Assembly: GCA_913057785.1 (NCBI GenBank)
Contig: CAJXPD010000088.1
Span: 1 to 36,527, forward strand
DNA length: 36,527 nt
Source: an uncultured Lewinella sp.
Lineage (GTDB): Bacteria > Bacteroidota > Bacteroidia > Chitinophagales > Saprospiraceae
Direction: 5' to 3'
The position numbers and the translations under genes were made by a program. Under the pieces are notes generated by a model. It had not been told where the DNA came from. It ran no database searches and saw nothing but the letters and a program-made list of their open reading frames with translations. How positions within the stretch are numbered: position 1 is the stretch's first letter; every line of letters starts with the position of its first letter. Below are positions 29,270-36,527 of the stretch, in pieces.

Positions 29270-30106
29270 TCACCTAATCCACAACAGATAAGCCGCGGCA
29301 AAGGGCAACATAAAGATAAAACCATCGAAGCGATCCAAAAATCCGCCATGCCCAGGAAGTAGACTGCCTGAGTCTTTAATATCATGGCTGCGCTTCAGCA
29401 TGGATTCTACCAGATCACCTAAACTCCCAAAAACTGAAATAATTAGTGCTAGTACTAGCCAGTTGGTTAGACTGAGCTCTGGGATATACAGGCTTAGGAG
29501 ATAAGCCATCACAAATGCTACCGTCGCACCGCCCAGCGTTCCTTCCCAGGTCTTCTTTGGAGAAATCCTGGGAAACAATGGGGTTCTGCCAATTTGTGAG
29601 CCAATTAAGTAAGCCATCGTATCATTGGTCCAGGTCAGCAGTAATAGTCCCAGCACGATCGTAGGATAGTAGGATCCGCCAGAAAAAGCGACAAAATCTA
29701 ATAGGGCAAAGGGAATCCCTATATAGAATACCCCTAGAATCATATAAGCAATATTGGTAAAGGGTTTATCAGAATCGGTATAGAGTTCGTACACAAAGGA
29801 TAAAAAAACAAAAGGGGAAAATAGGATAGAGGCTAGTATGATGAAATTCTCTCTATCAGAAATCAGATTGAGTTCTACAATGGAAGCAAGCACAAAGGGG
29901 AGAATGCCCATCCCCAATCCTAACAGTTTGCGGATTGAATCTTTTTTACCGGCATTTTCCAATACCAAACCAAGATATTCCCAGAGGCAAAGCCCGGTAA
30001 TTAATAGAAAAAGGGCCACAAATGAATAATGGCCTCCGAATAGCCCTCCAATCATTACCACCACGAAAACTACGGCGGTCATTGCTCGTCTTAGCAGTCC
30101 TTTCAT
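29270..30106 (-). CDS. cdsA: Phosphatidate cytidylyltransferase (CDP-diacylglycerol synthase)
   Basis: 278-aa polytopic inner-membrane enzyme (about 8 helices) that makes CDP-diacylglycerol from CTP and phosphatidate, the branch point to all phospholipids. The family signature S-x-x-K-R-x(4)-K-D is at 235-245 (SMLKRSHDIKD), followed by PGHGGFLDRFD (251-261), with the metal-binding Asp residues intact. Other landmarks are LTWTNDTMAYLIGSQIGR and SPKKTWEGTLGG, also family-typical. Its start overlaps the end of the upstream CPBP protease gene by 4 bp, so they are co-transcribed and translationally coupled. A repeat hairpin lies past the stop. Confidence 0.96.
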   Translation of the reverse strand: MKGLLRRAMTAVVFVVVMIGGLFGGHYSFVALFLLITGLCLWEYLGLVLENAGKKDSIRKLLGLGMGILPFVLASIVELNLISDRENFIILASILFSPFVFLSFVYELYTDSDKPFTNIAYMILGVFYIGIPFALLDFVAFSGGSYYPTIVLGLLLLTWTNDTMAYLIGSQIGRTPLFPRISPKKTWEGTLGGATVAFVMAYLLSLYIPELSLTNWLVLALIISVFGSLGDLVESMLKRSHDIKDSGSLLPGHGGFLDRFDGFIFMLPFAAAYLLWIR

Positions 30107-31020
30107 ACAGTCTTTTCCTCTAATGTGTTACTATGCTTTGCCAAATACCATCCCCCAATAATGAATAAAACCAAAGATCCTAGGCTAAGGAATAGATTTG
30201 GCATTTCGCTTTCAGCTGCCATTTCATCCAATGCCTCGCCATAGGAGTAGTAGGCGACGATCTGTATACCATTGTAGAAAAGGTGTACAATTATAGGAAT
30301 CCATAAATTCTTACTCCAGTAAAACAGGTAGCCCAACAAAGCTCCAAGGATGAGCCGTGGAAGAAAACCTTCAAATTGCATATGGAAACCACTGAAAATT
30401 ACCGCTGCCAACCAAATGGCTAAGTGCGGATTTCGCATGCGATCTTCAAATTCTTTTTGTACAATACCTCTGAAGATGATTTCTTCCCCCACTGCAGGTG
30501 CTACGGCCATGACTACTAGCGAAAAAAGCAATTCGCCGATTCCTTCCATGTTCAGGAGACCAGCGATCATGGCTTCTGCTTGTCCCTCTAGGCTGGTGGC
30601 CCAGGAGGGTAAGGGGAGTTGCTGATTGATCCAGTAGCTCCATTGTGCAAATGGAAAGGAAACCATCAACCAAACTATTCCTGCTCCAATAAAGAAGCTT
30701 TGTGGCTGCACATTCAGTGAAAGCTTGTCCCACCATTGTTTTTTATGGAAAAGGTATGCTGTAGCTAAACCAGGGACCGTAAAAGTAAAGACATGGCTGA
30801 CCAAGTTGATGGTCCGAAAAAATTGGCGTTCACTGAATGGGGTATCAGCATTTACATCCACCATTGCACTAATGGGAACACCCCATATTTCGCTGATTAG
30901 GAGATTGAGCAGAGAGGCTAGCAGCGTGCCGACTATCATTCCAACAAAGAGAAACCCTAGGATCATTAGTAAGGGCATACCTACAGATCTCGTGTTGGTG
31001 GATAAGGTTTGCGGTTCCAT
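30103..31020 (-). CDS. CPBP-family intramembrane metalloprotease (CAAX protease/Abi type)
   Basis: 305 aa with about 7-8 membrane helices. The active-site motifs of the Abi/CPBP family are complete: Glu179-Glu180-x-x-x-Arg184 (GEEIIFRG), His213 in FSGFHMQFEG, and His246 with Asn250 in IPIIVHLFYNG. Members are glutamate-type intramembrane proteases related to Rce1; some process peptides or confer bacteriocin self-immunity, most have no known substrate. It opens a two-gene operon with cdsA (4-bp overlap), so a housekeeping role in the membrane is likelier than immunity. The 269-bp region upstream is shared with the divergent pdxJ gene. Confidence 0.92.
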   Translation of the reverse strand: MEPQTLSTNTRSVGMPLLMILGFLFVGMIVGTLLASLLNLLISEIWGVPISAMVDVNADTPFSERQFFRTINLVSHVFTFTVPGLATAYLFHKKQWWDKLSLNVQPQSFFIGAGIVWLMVSFPFAQWSYWINQQLPLPSWATSLEGQAEAMIAGLLNMEGIGELLFSLVVMAVAPAVGEEIIFRGIVQKEFEDRMRNPHLAIWLAAVIFSGFHMQFEGFLPRLILGALLGYLFYWSKNLWIPIIVHLFYNGIQIVAYYSYGEALDEMAAESEMPNLFLSLGSLVLFIIGGWYLAKHSNTLEEKTV

Positions 31021-31289
31021 GTAGCTCTAATTTTATATCCCTAGCTCAATTGGCGGTTTGGGTCTTGATGATTCCAGGCCATTACTTTCTAGTATTGAGA
31101 GTTCTTGTCAACTTGAATAGTACACGATAAGCATGTAATTTCGCGCCAAACAAAGACCCGTAGCTGGCCTGGGTTGACCCTGGCTTCAGTTGCGAATTTA
31201 ATTAAATAACTGAGGAATGATGAATAAGTTGTGGGGAAAGGCATACCACAGCGGTCTAATGGAATTCATTCCCAAAATGATTAACGGAA

Positions 31290-32012
31290 ATGACTCGATT
31301 AAGCGTTAACATCAACAAGGTGGCTCTGCTGCGAAATTCAAGAGGAGGTAATCTGCCTAACTTGATCCAGGTAGCGAAGGATTGTGAAACCTTTGGTGCT
31401 CAAGGCATCACGGTGCATCCTCGACCTGATCAAAGACATATCCGATACAGTGATATCCCAACATTAAAGGCGATTGTGCAAACGGAATTCAACATAGAAG
31501 GATATCCTAACCCGAATTTTATGAAGTTGGTACTGGACAATCGTCCACATCAAGCCACTTTAGTTCCTGACCCTCCGGGTGTCCTTACTTCTGATACCGG
31601 TTGGGATACGATCAAAGAGGAAGCCTTTTTGAAGGAGATTATAGCTGAATTGCAAGGAGCGGGTATCCGCGTCTCGCTTTTTGTTGATCCAGAAGAGCAG
31701 TTTATTGAAGGAGCAAAAGCGGTCGGTGCCGATCGTATTGAATTCTACACCGGTAATTATGCGAAGAATTACCAAGTAGATCGAGCTAAGGCAGTAGAGG
31801 CCCATAGCCGTTGTGGAAAGCTTGCCAACCAGCTGGGGTTAGGAATCAACGCTGGCCATGACCTGAATTTAGATAACCTGCACTATTATCAGCAAGAGGT
31901 GCCCGAGCTCCTAGAGGTTTCCATTGGTCACGCCTTGATTGCAGATGCCCTATACCTGGGTTTGAAGAATACCATTCAACGATATTTGTACTGCTTACGT
32001 ACGGAAGAATAG
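31290..32012 (+). CDS. pdxJ: Pyridoxine 5'-phosphate synthase
   Basis: 240-aa cytoplasmic TIM-barrel enzyme. It condenses 1-deoxyxylulose 5-phosphate with 3-amino-2-oxopropyl phosphate to give pyridoxine phosphate, the last ring-forming step of DXP-dependent vitamin B6 synthesis. The start MTRLSVNINKVALLRNSRGG is typical. Active-site residues can be placed: His43 and Arg45 in TVHPRPDQRHI, Glu70 in NIEGYPN, His190 in INAGHDLN, and SIGHALI near the C-terminus (Gly213, His214) for phosphate binding. The length matches the family (about 240). ATG 31290 gives the standard N-terminus. Single gene divergent from the CPBP/cdsA operon; the partner pdxA is not in the window. Confidence 0.97.
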   Translation: MTRLSVNINKVALLRNSRGGNLPNLIQVAKDCETFGAQGITVHPRPDQRHIRYSDIPTLKAIVQTEFNIEGYPNPNFMKLVLDNRPHQATLVPDPPGVLTSDTGWDTIKEEAFLKEIIAELQGAGIRVSLFVDPEEQFIEGAKAVGADRIEFYTGNYAKNYQVDRAKAVEAHSRCGKLANQLGLGINAGHDLNLDNLHYYQQEVPELLEVSIGHALIADALYLGLKNTIQRYLYCLRTEE

Positions 32013-32125
32013 GTCTATAGTATAGAGGTGGCAAAAAATGTGGTGTTGTGCAAATGTTCAAGAAAATTAAAATTTTAACACGATTTTAGGATTGTAATTT
32101 GGCAGACCAATTCAGATTTCCGGTT

Positions 32126-32291
32126 GAAAGTTTCAGCGAAAAGTTTTATACCAAATAAAAATTTGTTCACTATCCAGTTTTGGAGTAAAAGTTCCAATAT
32201 AATTGGCCCGTAAAGAATTAAAAAAACGGGTCATTTGACCCTTGTTGGCGAGTTGAACTTTTTGAAAGTTAAAAAAACGTTATGGAAAGTT
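32126..32291 (+). repeat. Five A(3-4)GTT repeats and a GGGTCA/TGACCC dyad upstream of susC
   Basis: Within the 342-bp gap after pdxJ, A-rich GTT motifs recur: GAAAGTT at 32126, GAAAAGTT at 32138, AAAAGTT at 32187, GAAAGTT at 32264 and 32285. The last two are exactly 21 bp apart, two helical turns. GGGTCA (32228-32233) and TGACCC (32236-32241) form an inverted repeat between them. The arrangement suggests activator or repressor binding ahead of the susC promoter, but some repetition is expected in A/T-rich DNA. Nothing else is seen in the gap. Confidence 0.35.
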
Positions 32292-32307
32292 TAACAAAAA
32301 GCCTAAT

Positions 32308-32336
32308 TTTGACAACGGTAGGATTTTTTATTTTTC
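32308..32336 (+). promoter_or_regulatory. Candidate susC promoter
   Basis: TTTG at 32308-32311 (in TTTTGAC) and TATTTTTC at 32329-32336 approximate the Bacteroidota -33 TTTG and -7 TAnnTTTG elements, with a 17-bp spacer. The -7 ends 18 bp before the ATG at 32355, implying a very short leader. Confidence 0.45.
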
Positions 32337-32354
32337 ATATAAAACTGGATTAGT

Positions 32355-35300
32355 ATGAAAAAACTCTCACTAGTTTTTACACTGGTCCTCTTTTGCGTGG
32401 GCGTAACCATGGCACAGAGGACTATCACCGGTACAGTTACCGATGACAGTGGTGAGACCTTGATCGGAGCAACTGTTTTGGCTCAAGGTACAACCACCGG
32501 TACTGTTACTGACTTCGACGGCAAATATGCTTTGACCGTCCCAGAAGGAGCTACTACATTGGTAGTTAGCTACACTGGTTTTGCTACTGAAGAGGTAGCA
32601 ATTGGTGTTTCCGACGTAATTGACGTTACGCTTACTGAATCTGCAGAACAACTTACTGAGGTTGTTGTAACTGGTTTGGGTATCAAGCGCGAGAAAAAAG
32701 CACTTGGTTATGCGGTAACAACCTTGGGAACTAAAGATATCGAACTAAGACCTGAAGCTGACGTAGCTCGTGTACTTCGCGGTAAGGTTGCAGGTGTAGA
32801 TATCAGCCAGACATCAGGTTTGGCAGGTTCTGGTACTAACGTAATCATTCGTGGTTACTCTTCTATTACAGGTACCAACCAACCTCTTTTCATCGTGGAT
32901 GGTGTTCCTTTCAACTCTGACACCAACACTGACCGTGGTGCTGCTTCCGGTGGTGCTACTTCTTCCAGCCGTTTCCTTGACCTTGATCCTAACAACATCG
33001 CTGAAGTTAGTGTATTGAAAGGTTTGAGTGCAACGGTATTGTATGGTGAAGCGGGTCGTAATGGTGTAGTATTGATCACAACTAAGAACGGTGCAGTTTC
33101 TGAACTGGACAAGAAGTTCGAAGTTACTATCGATCAATCTTTCTTCGCCAACGATATTGCTTCTCTTCCTGATGATCAAGACCTTTACGGTAATGGTTGG
33201 CAGAACAGAGCTGCTGCGGCATTCTCTAACTGGGGTGCTCCTTTCGATCAGCCAGGCCGTAATAGCTTAGGTGCTGATGGTACTATCCGTCACCCTTATG
33301 ATCGTGCAGCTTTGAACGATGTATTCCCTGAGTATGTAGGCGCTCGCTATGACTATAGAGCTTACGATAACCTGGAGAATTTCTTCCAAACTGGTTTGAT
33401 TGCCAATACTTCTATCAACATTGCTAACCGTTTGTCTGATGGTACTTCATTGAACTTCAGCTATGGTTACCGTAGTGAAGAAGGGTTTGTGCCTTTGAGT
33501 CAGTATGACAAGCACAACTTTGGTTTGGGTATCTCTACTAAACTAGCAAATGGTCTTAAGGTAAATACAACGTTTAACTACGTTAACTCTGACCGTGTAG
33601 CACCTCCTGCTGGTCGTAGTACGAGTTCGAACCCGACCTTTGCTTCTCTTTTCTCTAACGTATTCTACACACCTCGTTCTGTAGGTTTGTATGAGCTTGA
33701 GTATGAAAATCCTCAAGATAAGTCATCTATCTACTACCGTGGTGGTAACGACATCCAGCACCCAATCTGGACGTTGAACAATACTGGAGATAAGGAGTTG
33801 GTTAGCCGTTTCTTCGGTACAATCAATTTGAGCTATGATATCGCTGATTGGTTGACTGCTACTTACCGTTTAGGCTTGGATGGTTACAACACCAGATCAA
33901 GATACCACATCAACAAAGGTGGACGTCAGCAGCCTGATGGTTTATTGCAAACCAACGAGCGTATCAACTTGATCCAAGATCACAACTTGAACTTGATGTA
34001 CAACAAGCCTCTAGGTGAAAACTTGAGCTTGGACGGTGTAGTTGGTTTGAATATCCGTCGTGATACTAGAAACTACACTGGTACTTATAGTACACAACAG
34101 TTCGTATATGGATTGTTGACTCACAACAACTTCATTACCCACAATAACTTCTCTTCTTTCAGAGAAGAAAACTTGATGGGAGCGTATGCTACGGCTTCTT
34201 TGGGGTATAAGAGTTACTTATACTTCAACGTGCAAGCACGTAATGACTGGACTTCTACATTGGAACCAGAGAACAGATCTGTATTCTATCCTTCTGCTTC
34301 TGTTTCTTTCATTCCAACGGAAGCTTTCCCTGGTCTTCAGCAGAGCACAATGTTGAACTACTTGAAGATTCGCTTGGGATACGGTACTTCAGCTGGTTAT
34401 CCAAACCCATATAATACTCGTAACGTATTGGCTACTACGCCTAATGCTTTCAAAGCAGCAGGTGGTGCCGTATTGAATACGAACTCAGTATCTAACACTT
34501 TCGGTAACCCGAACTTGCAGCCTGAGTTGCATACAGAGATTGAATTTGGTTTAGAAGGTCGTTTCATCAACAACAGAGTAGGGGTTGACCTTTCTTTGTT
34601 TGATAAGCAATCTACTGACCTGATCATCAACCTACAGTTAGATCCATCTACTGGTTTCAGCAACACGACTGTAAACAGTGCGTCTCTGTCTAACCAAGGT
34701 ATTGAATTGGGCATTGATGTTACACCAATCCAGACTTCTGACTTCTCTTTGACCTTAAACGGTAACTTAACAAGAATCGTAAGTGAGGTGAAGGCTTTGT
34801 CTGAGGGTGTAGACCAGATTCAATTTGCATCTGCTAACGGTAGCTTGGGTAACTACGCTATCGTAGGAAGACCTTACGGTATTATCTTAGGGGATAGAAT
34901 TCGTCGTGATGACGCAGGTAATCCAATTATCGCATCTAATGGTGTATACCAAGATGCTCCAGATATTGGAGAACTAGGTGATCCTAACCCTAACTTCACA
35001 GCTAACGGTGGATTATCTTTGAATTACAAAGGACTTTCTATTAATGCTCTTATTACATATTCTGATGGAGGTGTGATCTACGCTACTGGTCCTTCTACTT
35101 TGATGGGTCGTGGTATTTTGCAGGAAACAGACTTTGATCGTTTCGTTCCTGTAATTGTACCTGGTGTACTAGGTGATGGAACACCTAACAACATCCAGAT
35201 TACTCCTAACAATCACTACTGGACCAATGGTGGTGTATTTAGAGATGAAATGCGTACCTATGATGCAACTTATCTTAAGTTGCGTGAGGTATCTGTTTCC

Positions 35301-35519
35301 TATGCATTGCCTAAGAGTATCATCGATAACTCTCCATTTGGTTCTGTGGTATTTACGCTCTCTGGTCAAAACCTATGGTTTGACGCCTTCGGTTTCCCAG
35401 ACGGTGCTAACTTTGATCCAGAAGTATTGAGTCTTGGTGTAGGTAACGGTAGAGGTTTTGAATTCATGAACGTACCTACTTCTAGACAAATTGGAGGAAG
35501 TTTGAGGATTACCTTCTAA
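32355..35519 (+). CDS. SusC/RagA-family TonB-linked outer-membrane transporter
   Basis: 1054 aa. A signal peptide covers 1-20 (cleavage TMA/Q). A CarboxypepD_reg-like domain covers about 22-100 (RTITGTVTDDSGETLIGATV). The link LTEVVVTGLGIKREKKALGYAV leads to the plug at about 115-240, with VIIRGYSSITGTNQPLFIVD and the SusC signature GEAGRNGVVLITTKNG; the usual Ala-Ala before NGV is Gly-Arg here. The remaining 800 residues form the 22-strand barrel, ending SRQIGGSLRITF with a terminal Phe as expected. It imports glycans, peptides or other oligomers together with the SusD lipoprotein encoded 19 bp downstream. Codon use is strongly skewed (Gly GGT, Arg CGT, Asn AAC, Thr ACT), unlike the other receptor in this window, pointing to very high expression. 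No glycoside hydrolase is visible before the window ends. Confidence 0.96.
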   Translation: MKKLSLVFTLVLFCVGVTMAQRTITGTVTDDSGETLIGATVLAQGTTTGTVTDFDGKYALTVPEGATTLVVSYTGFATEEVAIGVSDVIDVTLTESAEQLTEVVVTGLGIKREKKALGYAVTTLGTKDIELRPEADVARVLRGKVAGVDISQTSGLAGSGTNVIIRGYSSITGTNQPLFIVDGVPFNSDTNTDRGAASGGATSSSRFLDLDPNNIAEVSVLKGLSATVLYGEAGRNGVVLITTKNGAVSELDKKFEVTIDQSFFANDIASLPDDQDLYGNGWQNRAAAAFSNWGAPFDQPGRNSLGADGTIRHPYDRAALNDVFPEYVGARYDYRAYDNLENFFQTGLIANTSINIANRLSDGTSLNFSYGYRSEEGFVPLSQYDKHNFGLGISTKLANGLKVNTTFNYVNSDRVAPPAGRSTSSNPTFASLFSNVFYTPRSVGLYELEYENPQDKSSIYYRGGNDIQHPIWTLNNTGDKELVSRFFGTINLSYDIADWLTATYRLGLDGYNTRSRYHINKGGRQQPDGLLQTNERINLIQDHNLNLMYNKPLGENLSLDGVVGLNIRRDTRNYTGTYSTQQFVYGLLTHNNFITHNNFSSFREENLMGAYATASLGYKSYLYFNVQARNDWTSTLEPENRSVFYPSASVSFIPTEAFPGLQQSTMLNYLKIRLGYGTSAGYPNPYNTRNVLATTPNAFKAAGGAVLNTNSVSNTFGNPNLQPELHTEIEFGLEGRFINNRVGVDLSLFDKQSTDLIINLQLDPSTGFSNTTVNSASLSNQGIELGIDVTPIQTSDFSLTLNGNLTRIVSEVKALSEGVDQIQFASANGSLGNYAIVGRPYGIILGDRIRRDDAGNPIIASNGVYQDAPDIGELGDPNPNFTANGGLSLNYKGLSINALITYSDGGVIYATGPSTLMGRGILQETDFDRFVPVIVPGVLGDGTPNNIQITPNNHYWTNGGVFRDEMRTYDATYLKLREVSVSYALPKSIIDNSPFGSVVFTLSGQNLWFDAFGFPDGANFDPEVLSLGVGNGRGFEFMNVPTSRQIGGSLRITF

Positions 35520-35538
35520 TCAAAAAAGAGCAAAAAAC

Positions 35539-36527
35539 ATGAGAAATATTCTTAAGCTAAGTCTCTGCACTTTGCTAGTGATTTTTATGTCTGCTTGTGA
35601 CAATTTGACTGAGCTAGACGGATTGCTAGACAACCCAAATGCTGTAACGGCAGATAAGGCAGAGCTTGATTTGGTGTATAACCAAGTTGTATTAGATTTC
35701 CGCGATTTTGCGTACACTGCCAGTGACATCACTATGCAGTTCGTGCGTATGCGCCATATGTTTGGTCCTTTGTATGACAACGCCACATCTCCTGCTACTT
35801 TCAATGGTATCTGGAATGAGGCCTACAGTAACCTTTTCCCTGATATGGATTTGGTGATTGAAATTGCTTCTGCAGATGGACTGAACACTTTCACTGGCTC
35901 CGTTAAGGTAATGAAAGCCTACGTGCTCATGACTTTAGTGGATCTTTTCGGAGATGTTCCTTTCTCTGAAGCTGGACAAGGGGTAGAAAACCCAAGTCCT
36001 GCGGCAGATGATGACGCAGCTGTATATGCAGCCGCTCTAGGTTTATTGGATGCAGCGATTGCTGAATTGGGTAGCCCTAAGGGAACACCTGCTAATGACT
36101 TGTACTACGGAGGTGACGCTGGTAAGTGGTTGAAGCTTGCTAATACCATGAAGCTTCGCTACTATGTACAGACTCGCTTAGTAGACAATAACGTTAGTGC
36201 AGTAAATGCATTGATGAGCTCAACGATCAGTTCTGCAAGTGATGACTTTGCTTTCCCTTACGGAACTGAGCGTAACAACCCATTCTCTCGTCACCCTAAA
36301 TATGGTGCATATGAGACCGGTGGTGGAAACTACATGTCTAACTGGATGATGTGGGAAATGTTCGGAGATAAAGAAACCGAAGACCCACGTTTGAGATACT
36401 ACTTCTATCGTCAGGATTGTGACGAAGTAGGAGAAGACCTGTTTACGCTAGATTGCCTTGATTTTGGACTTCCATTGCACTATCCAGGTACTTACAGAGG
36501 ACCTTTCTGTACTGCCTCTAACGACAA
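35539..36527 (+). CDS. SusD/RagB-family outer-membrane lipoprotein (partial, runs off the window)
   Basis: 329 codons are visible from ATG 35539; the 3' end is missing. A lipoprotein signal peptide ends in the lipobox FMSAC with Cys20 as the lipidated residue, followed by DNLTELDGLLDNPNAVT, the typical SusD start. Helical TPR-like segments follow (MKAYVLMTLVDLFGDVPFSEA near 120-140, then KWLKLANTMKLRYYVQTRL near 195-215), both landmarks of SusD-like proteins. It caps the SusC barrel and captures substrate at the cell surface. The 19-bp gap after susC and the same favoured codons show one operon. SusD-like_2 members of this size are common in Saprospiria-type bacteria; the substrate cannot be told from the visible part. 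Confidence 0.95.
   Translation, partial: MRNILKLSLCTLLVIFMSACDNLTELDGLLDNPNAVTADKAELDLVYNQVVLDFRDFAYTASDITMQFVRMRHMFGPLYDNATSPATFNGIWNEAYSNLFPDMDLVIEIASADGLNTFTGSVKVMKAYVLMTLVDLFGDVPFSEAGQGVENPSPAADDDAAVYAAALGLLDAAIAELGSPKGTPANDLYYGGDAGKWLKLANTMKLRYYVQTRLVDNNVSAVNALMSSTISSASDDFAFPYGTERNNPFSRHPKYGAYETGGGNYMSNWMMWEMFGDKETEDPRLRYYFYRQDCDEVGEDLFTLDCLDFGLPLHYPGTYRGPFCTASND

Overview
This 36.5 kb window comes from a member of the Bacteroidota. The evidence is a SusC/SusD pair, a second TonB-dependent receptor with an N-terminal carboxypeptidase-like domain, a LytS/LytTR two-component pair, a DUF2911 protein, TAnnTTTG-type -7 promoter elements and the lack of clear Shine-Dalgarno sequences. The mix of families suggests a Saprospiria-like (Lewinella-type) bacterium, but that is inference. 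It looks like chromosome: housekeeping genes (alaS, rsgA, cdsA, pdxJ, mgsA) sit among envelope and signalling genes. I see no transposase, integrase, CRISPR array, rRNA or tRNA.

Layout. Positions 1-6266 (+) hold a WYL-domain regulator behind a 30-bp perfect palindrome, an orphan MacB/FtsX-type permease, two unrecognised small proteins, a formylglycine-generating-enzyme-like protein lacking one active-site cysteine, and an unrecognised membrane protein. Positions 6409-11199 (+) form a signalling and transport cassette: TonB receptor, periplasmic repeat protein, LytS-type kinase, LytTR regulator. Positions 11223-13630 (-) are a compact operon, tetR-GNAT-rsgA, with a palindromic TetR operator just upstream. 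A short structured repeat module separates it from alaS (-). Positions 17059-18197 (-) carry an ECF sigma factor overlapping a gene for a membrane protein with a short anti-sigma-like cytoplasmic N-terminus and a periplasmic OmpA-type peptidoglycan-binding domain.

Positions 18950-21020 (+) pair an M23 peptidase with a CapA-family protein. Positions 21204-24808 (+) hold a Rieske-GltS-like FMN oxidoreductase fusion and a hybrid histidine kinase whose sensor carries a NarX-like P-box. mgsA (-), a DUF2911 protein (+) and a sodium:solute symporter (-) follow. cdsA and a CPBP protease (-) overlap by 4 bp. pdxJ (+) precedes a SusC/SusD pair (+); the window ends inside susD.

Three units deserve attention as candidate systems: the TonB receptor/TPR/LytS/LytTR cassette, the ECF sigma/OmpA-fused putative anti-sigma pair, and the Rieske-GltS fusion beside the P-box kinase. 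Each is assembled from known families; any novelty lies in the combinations. All claims rest on reading the sequence by eye, without database searches.
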